DNA of 22,681 bases from Candidatus Woesearchaeota archaeon (lineage in GTDB: Archaea; Nanobdellota; Nanobdellia; Woesearchaeales; GW2011-AR4). The stretch spans positions 1 to 22,681 of the forward strand of contig JACQSQ010000091.1 of the NCBI GenBank assembly GCA_016211245.1. Direction: 5' to 3'. This document shows, one piece after another, positions 5,506 through 13,655 of this stretch. The position numbers were made by a program, and so were the translations under genes. How positions within the stretch are numbered: position 1 is the stretch's first letter; each line of letters begins with the position of its first letter. The notes under the pieces are model-generated. The model made no database searches. It worked only from the letters and a program-made list of their open reading frames with translations, and was not told the DNA's origin.

Positions 5506-8187
5506 ATGCCGGAAAAAGAACTTAAATTAAAAGTTGCGGAAGCGATACAAGATGACGTGAACAAGGGCATAGTCAGGATAGACTCCGGCTACTTGTCTGA
5601 AGTAGACATAAAGCCAGGAGATATTGTAGAGATAGAAGGCGAGAGAAAAACAGTTGCAATTGCAGATCGCTCTTACCCCGGAGATATAGGCCTTAATATC
5701 ATAAGGATGGATGGCATTATAAGGAAGAATTCTAAGACCGGAATAGGGGAATTAGTCAAAGTCAGGAAAGCTTTGGTTAAGGAAGCAAAGAAAATAATAA
5801 TTGCGCCTGCGAGAAAGGGCATTGTCATAAGGGCTTCCCCTGAAATATTCAAGCAGGGCTTGCTGGGAAGGGCTGTTGTAAAAGGGGACATAGTTTCTTT
5901 GGGCGGGGCCAAAAGAAGAAAATCAACCATGATGGGCAACCCATTCTTTGACGAGGACATATTCAGCATTCTGGATGAAAGCATGATGGGCATAGGATTT
6001 GGCGACATAAAATTTGTTGTTATTGACACAAACCCAAAGCAAGCGGTTATAATTCTTGATTCTACAGAGATAGAATTCCGCTCGGAGGCAGTTGAAATAG
6101 AAGAAGAAAGGGTTCCAGACATAACTTATGAAGATGTTGGCGGCTTGGACGATGAGATAAAAAAGGTAAGGGAAATGGTTGAATTGCCGCTAAAGCATCC
6201 GGAAATTTTTGAAAGGCTTGGTATAGAGGCCCCTAAGGGGGTTTTGCTTCACGGGCCGCCTGGAACAGGTAAAACTTTGCTTGCGAAAGCAGTCGCAAAT
6301 GAAACAAACTCGCACTTCATTTTGATAAACGGGCCTGAAGTAATGTCAAAATATTATGGCCAGTCGGAGGAAAACTTAAGAAAGAAATTCGAGGAGGCCG
6401 AAAAAAACGCGCCTTCAATAATTTTTATTGATGAGGTTGATGCAATAGCTTCCAAGAGGGAAGAGACAAGAGGCGAAGTGGAGAGAAGGGTCGTAGCGCA
6501 ATTGCTGGCCTTGATGGATGGGCTGCAGTCAAGAGGCAAGGTGGTTGTTATTGCTGCATCAAACGTCCCTAATATTCTGGACCCTGCCTTGAGAAGGCCT
6601 GGAAGGTTTGACAGGGAGATAGAAATAGGGGTTCCAAGCAAGGAAGGCAGGCTGAACATATTGAAGATTCACACAAGAAACATGCCTCTGTACACAAAGG
6701 AGAACCTTGTCAGGGAAAGCGAATTCGAGCCCGAATACAAGGAAGCGATAATAAACCTGATCAGGTACAAGGACGCCAACTCCAGGAGCCTGGAAAAAAC
6801 CATCAACAAGTATCTTGGCGAAAATCCTGAAAAAAATGAATTGTTCAAGAGGATTGAGATATCAAAGCTGAAAAAATACATGGAAAAAATAAGCTATGAC
6901 TTAAAGATAACGCACTTGAAAGAGCTTGCAGAGATTACCCACGGCTTTGTCGGGGCTGATTTGTCATCATTGGCAAAAGAAGCCGCTATGATTGTTTTAA
7001 GGAGGGTGTTGCCTGACATAAAATTGAAGGAAGACGAGCCTTTGCCGAAAGAATTGCTCGAAAAGCTGGTAATAACGCAGCAGGATTTTAAGGAGGCATT
7101 GAAGGTGGTTAGGCCCTCTGCTTTGAGGGAAGTGCTTGTTGAAATACCAAATGTCAAATGGGTTGATATTGGCGGATTGGAAAATATAAAGCAGGAATTG
7201 ATTGAAGCTGTTGAATGGCCCTTGAAGCACCCCGAATCATTCAAGAGGCTTGGGGTAAGGCCTCCAAGGGGCATTTTGCTTTATGGATCTCCGGGCTCTG
7301 GAAAGACATTGCTTGCTAAAGCTGTTGCTAATGAAAGCGAAGCAAATTTTATCAGCATTAAAGGGCCTGAATTGTTAAGTATGTACGTTGGGGAAAGCGA
7401 AAAGGCAGTTAGGCAAATATTCAAAAAAGCAAGGCAAGTAAGCCCGTGCATAATTTTCTTTGACGAGGTTGACGCATTGGCGCCAAGAAGGGGAGCTTCA
7501 AGCGACAGCCATGTAAGCGAGAGGGTTGTAAACCAGTTATTGACAGAGATTGATGGTTTGGAAGACTTGCATGATGTTGTTGTAATTGCAGCAACAAACA
7601 GGCCGGATATAGTTGACACTGCATTGCTAAGGCCGGGAAGGTTTGACAGGATGATTTTAACACCGATACCGGATGAAAGATCAAGACTTGAAATCTTTAA
7701 AGTCCATACAAAAGGAATGCCTATATCTATTGAAGGAGAACAAGTAAAGCAGAAGAAAATGGTAGCTGTAAAATCCATGACGGGCTCCTCAAGCGAAATT
7801 GAAAATGATTCAAGACGATCAAATAAATTAGCAAGCAGGATGGCAGTAGACGAACCAGTCACATCAAGAGACTTCAAGAGCCATAAAACTATAGTTGAAT
7901 TAGATGAAGTGAAGACAAAAGACGACTTGCTGATGCAGCTTGCAAAGAAGACAGAGGGCTATGTCGGGGCAGATATTGAGGCAGTCTGCAGGGAAGCAGC
8001 AATTCTCACCTTAAGGGAAGACATAAACTCAAGAGACATCTTGCCAAGGCATTTTGAGAAAGCGCTTGACAAGGTAAGGCCTTCAGTCACAAAAGATGTT
8101 GAGAAATACTATGAGGAGCTGCAGGAGCAGCTGACAGCAGCAAGGGCAAAACAGATGCTGGACGAAAAGCCCGGCTATATGGGGTAA
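5506..8187 (+). CDS. cdc48: Cdc48/VCP-like double-ring AAA+ ATPase with insertions in both rings
   Basis: This hexameric unfoldase extracts or unfolds proteins, often feeding the proteasome. Residues 1-190 form the N-domain (double-psi barrel plus beta-clam). D1 has Walker A GPPGTGKT (250-257), Walker B IIFIDEVD (D309, E310) and RRPGRFDRE. D2 has a variant Walker A GSPGSGKT (594-601), Walker B IIFFDEVD (D653, E654) and RPGRFDR. At 893 residues it is longer than usual archaeal Cdc48 (about 730-810). Two insertions lie at the same structural point of each ring, between the HT-MP segment and the GADI/L helix: about 396-468, charged and helical, and about 741-803, Ser-rich and low in structure. 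The C-terminus PGYMG is not a clear HbYX proteasome tail. The HXXEE gene follows after 11 bases. Confidence 0.96.
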   Translation: MPEKELKLKVAEAIQDDVNKGIVRIDSGYLSEVDIKPGDIVEIEGERKTVAIADRSYPGDIGLNIIRMDGIIRKNSKTGIGELVKVRKALVKEAKKIIIAPARKGIVIRASPEIFKQGLLGRAVVKGDIVSLGGAKRRKSTMMGNPFFDEDIFSILDESMMGIGFGDIKFVVIDTNPKQAVIILDSTEIEFRSEAVEIEEERVPDITYEDVGGLDDEIKKVREMVELPLKHPEIFERLGIEAPKGVLLHGPPGTGKTLLAKAVANETNSHFILINGPEVMSKYYGQSEENLRKKFEEAEKNAPSIIFIDEVDAIASKREETRGEVERRVVAQLLALMDGLQSRGKVVVIAASNVPNILDPALRRPGRFDREIEIGVPSKEGRLNILKIHTRNMPLYTKENLVRESEFEPEYKEAIINLIRYKDANSRSLEKTINKYLGENPEKNELFKRIEISKLKKYMEKISYDLKITHLKELAEITHGFVGADLSSLAKEAAMIVLRRVLPDIKLKEDEPLPKELLEKLVITQQDFKEALKVVRPSALREVLVEIPNVKWVDIGGLENIKQELIEAVEWPLKHPESFKRLGVRPPRGILLYGSPGSGKTLLAKAVANESEANFISIKGPELLSMYVGESEKAVRQIFKKARQVSPCIIFFDEVDALAPRRGASSDSHVSERVVNQLLTEIDGLEDLHDVVVIAATNRPDIVDTALLRPGRFDRMILTPIPDERSRLEIFKVHTKGMPISIEGEQVKQKKMVAVKSMTGSSSEIENDSRRSNKLASRMAVDEPVTSRDFKSHKTIVELDEVKTKDDLLMQLAKKTEGYVGADIEAVCREAAILTLREDINSRDILPRHFEKALDKVRPSVTKDVEKYYEELQEQLTAARAKQMLDEKPGYMG

Positions 8188-8198
8188 AAGGATATACT

Positions 8199-8582
8199 AT
8201 GATTTCTGACGATCTTCAATTTATTTTTCTTATCTCTATATCTGTTTCTATTGCACATAATTTGGAAGAATACATAGCGAGGCACTATGAGATTGATGTT
8301 GCCTCTAAACTGATCTCTAAATATCTTAAGATTTCCGTCCCTCAAGGAACACACCATCTTTTCCAAATCATATTTTGGATACTATTAGCCATTTTCTTTT
8401 TAATTTTTGTTGATAAGTGGCCATTATGGTTTATGCCGGTATTCGGGACTATTTATATTTTCGAAATGCACCATTTCTTGAAAAGTTTTACTTCTTGGAA
8501 ATATAGTCCGGGTTTAATAACCGCATTCTTTTTTCCTGTTGTTGGTTTTTTCTTTTGGAAAGCACTGATAAATAGTTTTTGA
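8199..8582 (+). CDS. HXXEE-motif membrane protein
   Basis: The 127-residue protein has about four hydrophobic segments (roughly 5-18, 55-70, 74-90, 105-125). It shows the H-x-x-E-E signature as HNLEE near residue 20 at the end of the first segment. It also has the later H plus YSPGLITAFF pattern that fits the HXXEE domain family, a membrane family of unknown function whose conserved His/Glu residues suggest metal binding. The ATG lies 11 bases after the cdc48 stop with AAAGGATA upstream, so the two are probably co-transcribed. A link to Cdc48-driven membrane protein handling is only a guess. The TGA stop is followed by the long non-coding stretch. Confidence 0.8.
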   Translation: MISDDLQFIFLISISVSIAHNLEEYIARHYEIDVASKLISKYLKISVPQGTHHLFQIIFWILLAIFFLIFVDKWPLWFMPVFGTIYIFEMHHFLKSFTSWKYSPGLITAFFFPVVGFFFWKALINSF

Positions 8583-8783
8583 AATTAGTCGGTATGAATA
8601 TTTTGTCGTCAGCCATTGTTACCGTATTTATTACTCGGTCTATGAGTTTTTTAGCAATATATTATTCCACCTAGATTTACTTTGATAGCTTATATAATCT
8701 TTACTATGGGTTGATTTTATTTTTTCTAATTTTTAATATTTTAACTTAGGATTCAAACACGGATTTTGAGTCAATTGTGAGCG

Positions 8784-8826
8784 AGTTCGTGTGACTTGCG
8801 AAAGCTCGTGTGACTTGTGAGAGCTC
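8784..8826. repeat. Tandem 19-bp repeat, slightly over two copies
   Basis: The period is 19 bases, with invariant core TCGTGTGACTTG at 8787-8798 and 8806-8817. GTGTGAC from either copy (8789-8795 or 8808-8814) can pair with GTCACAC at 8879-8885, and GCGA (8798-8801) with TCGC (8873-8876). So two alternative long-range stems are possible. Confidence 0.6.
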
Positions 8827-8901
8827 ATCTCTCATTCTCTCATTCACCCGCTCGCTTATTTACCACGCTCACTCGCATGTCACACAAAATCCTATTCGCA
8901 A

Positions 8902-8935
8902 AAGATTTTTCAGAACTGCGTAACTGAAAAATCTT
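8902..8935. repeat. Perfect 12-bp hairpin with 10-base loop
   Basis: AAGATTTTTCAG (8902-8913) and CTGAAAAATCTT (8924-8935) are exact reverse complements around the loop AACTGCGTAA. It lies 34 bases upstream of the gatD TATA box. It may be a terminator-like hairpin, an operator or part of a structured RNA. Confidence 0.6.
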
Positions 8936-8968
8936 CTGCACTCGATTTTCATCTACTTTTCCGCAATC

Positions 8969-8976
8969 TTTAAATA
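8969..8976 (+). promoter_or_regulatory. TATA box of gatD
   Basis: TTTAAATA is centred 25 bases upstream of the gatD ATG at 8998. No Shine-Dalgarno sequence is present, which fits a leaderless mRNA. Confidence 0.65.
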
Positions 8977-8997
8977 AACTTATCATATCTTCTTGGT

Positions 8998-10293
8998 ATG
9001 AAACCTGAGCCCGGAGACATTGTAAAAGTGCATACAAAAGAGGAAGTTTATGAAGGAAGCCTCATGCCCAGGCCTGATATTTTTGAAAAGGGTTATTTTG
9101 TTGTGAAGCTTGAAAACGGCTACAACATAGGGATTGATGAAAAGAGAATAATAAAATTGGAACTTGTCAGCGAATACCAGCCAAGCCATCCCCAAGAAAG
9201 AAAACAAGCGCACAGAAAAGGGCTTCCTACAGTTTCCATCCTGTCTTTTGGAGGCACAATCTCCTCAAAAATTGATTACAGGACAGGTGGCGTATACGCC
9301 TCGTACTCGGCAGAGGATTTTGTGCAGATGATTCCTGAATTGGAGAATGTCGCTAATTTAAGAGCCGAGCAGGTGATGAAAATCATGAGCGAGGACATGG
9401 CTCCTGAGCATTGGCAGGCAATGGCGGAGAGCATTGCATCAGAATTAAATAACGATGAGGTTGCAGGCGTTGTCGTGACTCAGGGAACAGATACCTTGCA
9501 TTTCTCTACAGCGACAATATCTTTTTTCCTTAGGAATTTAAACAAGCCTGTCGTTTTTACAGCAGCGCAAAGGAGCATTGACAGGGGTTCCTCAGATGCT
9601 TTTTCAAATTTGCTGTGCGCAATTCAAGCTGCTGCAAAGTTTGACGGCGCTGCTGTTGTAACTTGCTTGCATGGCACTAGCAACGATGATTACTGCATTT
9701 TAAACAGAGGAAGCCGTGTTCGTAAAATGCACACTAGCAGGAGAGACGCTTTCCGCCCGATAAATGAATTGCCTCTTGCCAAGGTCTATGAAAAAGGGGA
9801 TATTGAAATTTTAAATAATAATTATGAAAGGCGAAATAATGAAAAAGTCAAAGTCGATAATAAATTTGAAAAGAAGACTGCTTTGGTTTATGTTTATCCG
9901 GGAATTGATCCCGATATTTTTGACTATTATTTGGAAAAAAAATACAAAGGCATTGTAATAGCTGCAACTGCGCTTGGGCATGTTCCTGTCACCGACCCTG
10001 AGCATTCTTTGATGAAGAAATTCAAGAAATTGATTGACAAAGGCATTCCAATAATAATCGCAACACAGGCAATCTACGGCAGAGTTCATCCTTACGTTTA
10101 TACCAATCTGAGAAAATTATCAATTGAGCTTGACTGCATCTTTGTTGAAGACATGCTGCCGGAAGTGGCTTATGTAAAACTGGGCTGGGTTCTGGGCCAT
10201 ACAACAAAGCATGAAGAAGTAAAGAAGATGATGCTTACAAATTATGCCGGGGAGATTAATGAAAGGATAGGGGAGAAGGGGTTTTTGTATTGA
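8998..10293 (+). CDS. gatD: Glu-tRNA(Gln) amidotransferase subunit D
   Basis: GatD is the asparaginase-like subunit that releases ammonia from glutamine or asparagine for GatE, which converts Glu-tRNA(Gln) to Gln-tRNA(Gln) in archaea. The N-terminal ~75 residues (GDIVKVHTKEEVYEG...) form the GatD-specific beta-barrel. The asparaginase core follows, with the catalytic Thr T87 in FGGTISS, T164-D165 in QGTDTLHFS and Lys K243 in RKMHTS. The length of 431 residues is normal. Its partner gatE is 7 kb away at 17349 on the same strand, so the usual pairing is interrupted by accessory genes. The stop lies one base from the stop of the convergent lrp-type gene. Confidence 0.97.
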   Translation: MKPEPGDIVKVHTKEEVYEGSLMPRPDIFEKGYFVVKLENGYNIGIDEKRIIKLELVSEYQPSHPQERKQAHRKGLPTVSILSFGGTISSKIDYRTGGVYASYSAEDFVQMIPELENVANLRAEQVMKIMSEDMAPEHWQAMAESIASELNNDEVAGVVVTQGTDTLHFSTATISFFLRNLNKPVVFTAAQRSIDRGSSDAFSNLLCAIQAAAKFDGAAVVTCLHGTSNDDYCILNRGSRVRKMHTSRRDAFRPINELPLAKVYEKGDIEILNNNYERRNNEKVKVDNKFEKKTALVYVYPGIDPDIFDYYLEKKYKGIVIAATALGHVPVTDPEHSLMKKFKKLIDKGIPIIIATQAIYGRVHPYVYTNLRKLSIELDCIFVEDMLPEVAYVKLGWVLGHTTKHEEVKKMMLTNYAGEINERIGEKGFLY

Positions 10294-10294
10294 A

Positions 10295-10741
10295 TCACAC
10301 TTCTTTTAATATAATTGATGTTTGCGTTTTATCGACACCCACAACATTTCTCAGTTTTTCTGTAACAAAAGTATTCAGTTCTGTTATATCCTTTACCAAA
10401 ACCTTGACTAGAATATCTGAACCGCCTGTTAAAATATAAACCTCATAAACTCCTTCAATTTTTTTTATCTGATTTGCAATATCTGTCTGATTGATTTTCT
10501 TGCCAGGAACAGTATAATTAATTGTAACCCCAATATATGCCGGAACCGGTCTTCCAAGAAGGTTGTGGTCCAGATTAACAGTGTAATTGATTATAACGCC
10601 CGTCTTGATTAGTTTTTTGATTCTATTATGGATAGTTGTAATTGGAATGTTTAGCTTCTTACTTAGCTGGCTGGTTGTCTGCCTACTGTCCCTAACCAAC
10701 TCTTCTATTATCCTTCTATCCTTATTATCGACCACAACCAT
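10295..10741 (-). CDS. Lrp/AsnC-family transcriptional regulator
   Basis: The 148-residue protein has an N-terminal winged helix-turn-helix at about 5-50 (DRRIIEELVRDSRQTTSQLSKKL, TTIHNRIKKL) and a C-terminal RAM ligand-binding domain (VYEVYILTGGSDILVKVLV), the standard Lrp/AsnC arrangement. Such proteins form octamers or dimers that sense amino acids. It starts with TATA-like TTTAAATAAA around 10769-10755 upstream on its strand. Two 15-bp TGGAA-N5-TTCCA palindromes lie in the gap shared with the XRE gene and have the 15-bp size of Lrp sites. Autoregulation or control of the asparaginase operon is therefore plausible but unproven. It ends one base from gatD, tail to tail. Confidence 0.95.
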   Translation of the reverse strand: MVVVDNKDRRIIEELVRDSRQTTSQLSKKLNIPITTIHNRIKKLIKTGVIINYTVNLDHNLLGRPVPAYIGVTINYTVPGKKINQTDIANQIKKIEGVYEVYILTGGSDILVKVLVKDITELNTFVTEKLRNVVGVDKTQTSIILKEV

Positions 10742-10789
10742 AGTTGTAGACGGGTTTTATTTAAATTTTTCTATTTATGCCTAAAATAA

Positions 10790-10804
10790 TGGAATATTTT
10801 TCCA
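10790..10804. promoter_or_regulatory. Palindromic operator, copy 1
   Basis: TGGAATATTTTTCCA has perfect TGGAA/TTCCA arms with a 5-base centre. It lies between the divergent lrp-type and XRE promoters, exactly 40 bp from a near-identical copy, about four helical turns. Confidence 0.65.
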
Positions 10805-10829
10805 TTTTTCTTTCTAAAAATGAACTTTT

Positions 10830-10844
10830 TGGAATATATTTCCA
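10830..10844. promoter_or_regulatory. Palindromic operator, copy 2
   Basis: TGGAATATATTTCCA differs from copy 1 at one base of the centre. A third TGGAA half-site lies at 10852-10856, just before the XRE-gene TATA-like TTAATATA (10861-10868). The binder may be the XRE protein or the Lrp-type protein. Confidence 0.65.
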
Positions 10845-10900
10845 TGAATTTTGGAATAAATTAATATATCGCATCCATATGACTACTAAATAGAGACAAA

Positions 10901-11767
10901 ATGCCTGAAATAGTTTATCTGATGAGAGACTTAAATGCGCTTAGATTTAGCCCTAGTGTAAATAAATTTTCCAGAGACAGAATAGACTCTTCTGAATCAT
11001 TTTCCCAAATTGAAAGAAATATCGCCAGAGAATATGGGCAATATTTGAATGTAACGCACTTGCTTTTAGATGTTAAATTTCCACTTATAAGGGAATTTTA
11101 TTTCCGAAACGGAGAAAGGAGAAGAGACCTTCCTAGAGATGATCCCGATTGGATAAATTTACCTTATTGGGGCGGTGGCACTTACGACGAACGATTAAAA
11201 TTAACTGTATTCGATGAAATAGATAGATATAGAACAATTATACTTTGTGAGGATAGAACTAAAGGGAATATTCTCGGGTACAGTGCTAAAATTGATAGAG
11301 CAGAAAAATTGGCAAAAATGGTAAGAGTATACATTGGGAGAGGAGAATATGAAGGAAGAGGATTCAAGCCACCATTTTTTGCGCTAACAAGCGAACCTAT
11401 TACCGAATTAAAAACGGCTTTTGAAAATGGTGGATTGGAAGTTAAGTTAGTTAATCTGATAGAATGGCCACCGACTGCAATTAACTCTAGTCATTTAGAC
11501 TCCACCGGTGCACAGACTGAAATTAGAGATGTTACACAATCATCATATCAAAATCCAATTTTTGATGGACTGCAAGCAAGAGTAATTAGACAACAAGAGC
11601 GATTAACTCAAACTGATTTAGCAAAATTGCTGGGAGTTTCTCAAGCCGCCATTTCAAGTTTTGAAAAAGGAACCCGAAAACCAAGTTTTACTACGAGATC
11701 AAAATTTGTTAATCAGTATCTAACTTGGCTAAAAGAACATGGTTACGATCCTTACAGAATAAAATAA
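10901..11767 (+). CDS. XRE-type HTH protein with an unrecognised N-terminal domain
   Basis: The last ~65 residues form a classic lambda-repressor-like helix-turn-helix (225-275: QERLTQTDLAKLLGVSQAAI, then SSFEKGTRKPS). The first ~200 residues are a mixed alpha/beta domain I cannot place, with segments such as NLPYWGGGTYDERLKLTVFD, RTIILCEDRTKGNILGYSAK and MVRVYIGRGEYEGRGFKPPF. It is likely a sensor or effector domain coupled to the DNA-binding tail. It opens an apparent operon with the asparaginase gene 69 bases on. Two palindromic operators sit upstream, and an inverted repeat follows its stop, so autoregulation is likely. Arg codons here are mostly AGA, whereas lig and cdc48 favour AGG, which may indicate separate origin. 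Confidence 0.85.
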   Translation: MPEIVYLMRDLNALRFSPSVNKFSRDRIDSSESFSQIERNIAREYGQYLNVTHLLLDVKFPLIREFYFRNGERRRDLPRDDPDWINLPYWGGGTYDERLKLTVFDEIDRYRTIILCEDRTKGNILGYSAKIDRAEKLAKMVRVYIGRGEYEGRGFKPPFFALTSEPITELKTAFENGGLEVKLVNLIEWPPTAINSSHLDSTGAQTEIRDVTQSSYQNPIFDGLQARVIRQQERLTQTDLAKLLGVSQAAISSFEKGTRKPSFTTRSKFVNQYLTWLKEHGYDPYRIK

Positions 11768-11770
11768 ATT

Positions 11771-11790
11771 AATATTCCAATAAGAATATT
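11771..11790. promoter_or_regulatory. Inverted repeat before the asparaginase gene
   Basis: AATATTC (11771-11777) and GAATATT (11784-11790) are exact reverse complements around CAATAA. The element lies four bases after the XRE stop and upstream of TATA-like sequence at about 11801-11812, so it may be an operator or weak terminator/attenuator. Confidence 0.4.
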
Positions 11791-11836
11791 TTAAACAATT
11801 ATATATTAATATAAGAATATAAATCCAAAAAGCAAA

Positions 11837-13036
11837 ATGGCACAAGAAGACACAATACCTTTTAACGCAAAACCTGTAAGCGCTCCATTTGTGAAATCTT
11901 TGGACTCTTCAGTAGAGTCCAATGAAGTTTATCGCAAATTTATTGATGAACAAATACCCGAACCAACAATTGTAGTAGATTGGATGGGCAAGGAGAAGAA
12001 GCCTAGAATTCTGGTTTTGTATACTGGTGGGACTTTGGGCATGAAATACGTTGTCAACCCAGATACAGGAGAGAAAGAATTAGTTCCACAATTGACTCTC
12101 GAGGAATTGCTGATAAAATGCGATTACATATGCAACATAAAAGAGCGCTACAACATACTTGGATACAAGGTTTCCCATATTGACAGCACTGAAATCAACA
12201 TTAAAGTCTGGCAGAATTTGGCACATCTAGTAAATAAGCATTATGAAGAATTTGATGGTGTGGTTGTTGCGCATGGTACAGACACAATGGAATATTCGGC
12301 TGCGGCAATGGCATTCGCGATAAGAAATCCCTACATCCCAATTATTTTTACTGGGGCACAAATAATTTTGGAGCGTGATGGCACTGATGTAATCACTAAT
12401 CTTACTGGGGCATTAGCATTGGCTAAATCAAGATTAGCTGAGGTTGCAGTTTTGTTTAATGGGGAAATATATAAGGGTACAAGAGTTAATAAAAAACATG
12501 ATTCATGGCTGGATGGTTTTAATTCACCAATATATGGACTTATTGGTCACTTAGGTGCGCATGGTGTTGAGCTTGATCCTCGTGCTGTGCTAAGAGGCAC
12601 TTATACTCCAAATGATTTAGTATACAATCCTGAATTTGCAACAAGTGTTCTTGAAATAGTTCTCGCTCCAGGCTTGAGTCCAAAAGTTGTCGAAGCAGCC
12701 ATTACAGAGTCTGAATGCAAGGCGTTAGTAATCAGATCCTATGGTCCTGGGAATCTCCCAAGATGGTATTACCCTTTGATTGAGCAAAAATCTAAGGAAG
12801 GATTTCCTATTTTCATTTCATCACAATGCGCAGGAAGCGGAATTTCTTTGGGCGGAAGTGAATATGCAGGCGGAAAAGGCGCAATAAGAGCAGGCGCAGT
12901 GCCAATCGGTGATATGTCACCTGCAGCAACAACTGTAAAACTCATGAATATCATGGCCAGAACAAATAAGCTTGCGGATATACAAAGGGAAATGATTGGA
13001 AATGTATACGCAAGCGAGATTACAAGATGGAAATGA
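11837..13036 (+). CDS. Type I L-asparaginase family protein
   Basis: The protein should hydrolyse asparagine (or a related amide) to aspartate and ammonia. It has an N-terminal extension of about 55 residues before the core. The core shows YTGGTLGM with nucleophile-type T66, AHGTDTMEYSA with T148-D149, and a Lys in RVNKKHDSW (K219/K220), the set expected for an active asparaginase. At 399 residues it is longer than the usual 330 because of the extension. It lacks the GatD barrel and groups by motif with cytosolic type I enzymes. The next gene starts one base after its stop. Its place in an operon with a regulator and three unrecognised proteins suggests a specialised role, perhaps amide removal from a nucleotide, peptide or protein, rather than bulk catabolism. 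Confidence 0.9.
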   Translation: MAQEDTIPFNAKPVSAPFVKSLDSSVESNEVYRKFIDEQIPEPTIVVDWMGKEKKPRILVLYTGGTLGMKYVVNPDTGEKELVPQLTLEELLIKCDYICNIKERYNILGYKVSHIDSTEINIKVWQNLAHLVNKHYEEFDGVVVAHGTDTMEYSAAAMAFAIRNPYIPIIFTGAQIILERDGTDVITNLTGALALAKSRLAEVAVLFNGEIYKGTRVNKKHDSWLDGFNSPIYGLIGHLGAHGVELDPRAVLRGTYTPNDLVYNPEFATSVLEIVLAPGLSPKVVEAAITESECKALVIRSYGPGNLPRWYYPLIEQKSKEGFPIFISSQCAGSGISLGGSEYAGGKGAIRAGAVPIGDMSPAATTVKLMNIMARTNKLADIQREMIGNVYASEITRWK

Positions 13037-13037
13037 G

Positions 13038-13640
13038 ATGGCAAAAGAAAAATCGCAACGAAAAATCGAATCTCCTTTGGAATACTTTATCAGAAAATCT
13101 GAGCAGAATGGAGTTGGTCACAGGATCAGGAGCAGATGTAGAGCTTATTTTGATCTTCCATACAATTTTAAAAGGGAGTATAGTACAAACCCTATCGTCC
13201 ATAGCGGCATAAAATTTGACCAAGTAAGAATAAATCCTAACGACCTAAAAAGGAATCCAAGATTAGATATCGTCTGCAAAGTAATATATTTTTCTGATAT
13301 ATCAAATAAAGGCATCGTAATATATTCTGGTGAAGGTGTGCAGTCAGGAATTGCTCTTGCAGGCTCGCAGGAAAGAATTGATTTGAGAGATCCTATCAAA
13401 TTGTTCTATTTTGGAATAACTGGACTAAGCCAACCATCCTTTCCGGATGTGGAATTCGTAGTCAAAGATGCTAAAATAAAAAATTCTACTGTTTGGAGCA
13501 AAGCTGACGTCCCTAGAGAACTTTTGCAGACGAGCAAAGATTATAAAGCGGCAGTAGATTGGCTGCTTGCTGAATACACTAAACTACCTGTTAATGAAAT
13601 TACCACTACATGGCAAAGAATGCTTAAATGGTGTTTTTAA
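13038..13640 (+). CDS. Unrecognised 200-residue protein of the asparaginase operon
   Basis: I do not recognise this protein. It starts at ATG 13038, one base after the asparaginase stop, with GGAAATGAG just upstream; a longer frame from 12996 would run inside the asparaginase gene and is rejected. The first 60 residues are basic. The middle (residues about 75-155) is strand-rich: LDIVCKVIYFSD, KGIVIYSGEGVQSGIALAGS, DPIKLFYFGITG, DVEFVVKDAKI. The end is helical (YKAAVDWLLAEYTKLP) and closes with MLKWCF. It has no membrane segment or signal peptide. The beta-sandwich-like core could be a binding domain. Its near-abutting position suggests joint translation with the asparaginase. Confidence 0.75.
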   Translation: MAKEKSQRKIESPLEYFIRKSEQNGVGHRIRSRCRAYFDLPYNFKREYSTNPIVHSGIKFDQVRINPNDLKRNPRLDIVCKVIYFSDISNKGIVIYSGEGVQSGIALAGSQERIDLRDPIKLFYFGITGLSQPSFPDVEFVVKDAKIKNSTVWSKADVPRELLQTSKDYKAAVDWLLAEYTKLPVNEITTTWQRMLKWCF

Positions 13641-13655
13641 TATTCTAGATGTAAA

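Larger units (their letters stand above)
8583..8968. other. Gene-free stretch with repeats and hairpins
   Basis: About 400 bases separate the HXXEE gene from gatD. The first half is AT-rich and holds only a 26-codon hydrophobic frame (8594-8674) that I do not call. The second half (8770-8945) is richer in G and C than its surroundings and holds the tandem repeat, long-range complementarity and the hairpin listed separately. It could encode a structured RNA or be the decayed remains of an element; no gene, integrase or CRISPR pattern is visible. Confidence 0.5.

Noticed and set aside
7281..7877. 198-codon minus-strand open frame within cdc48
   Set aside because: It is antisense to the conserved D2 domain, and its composition is what a coding-strand shadow gives.
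8594..8674. 26-codon hydrophobic frame that could be a one-helix micropeptide
   Set aside because: Short, no clear ribosome binding site or promoter, and chance frames of this size are expected in AT-rich DNA.
12996..13037. Upstream start for the 200-residue protein
   Set aside because: It lies inside the asparaginase gene; ATG 13038 directly after the stop has a better context.
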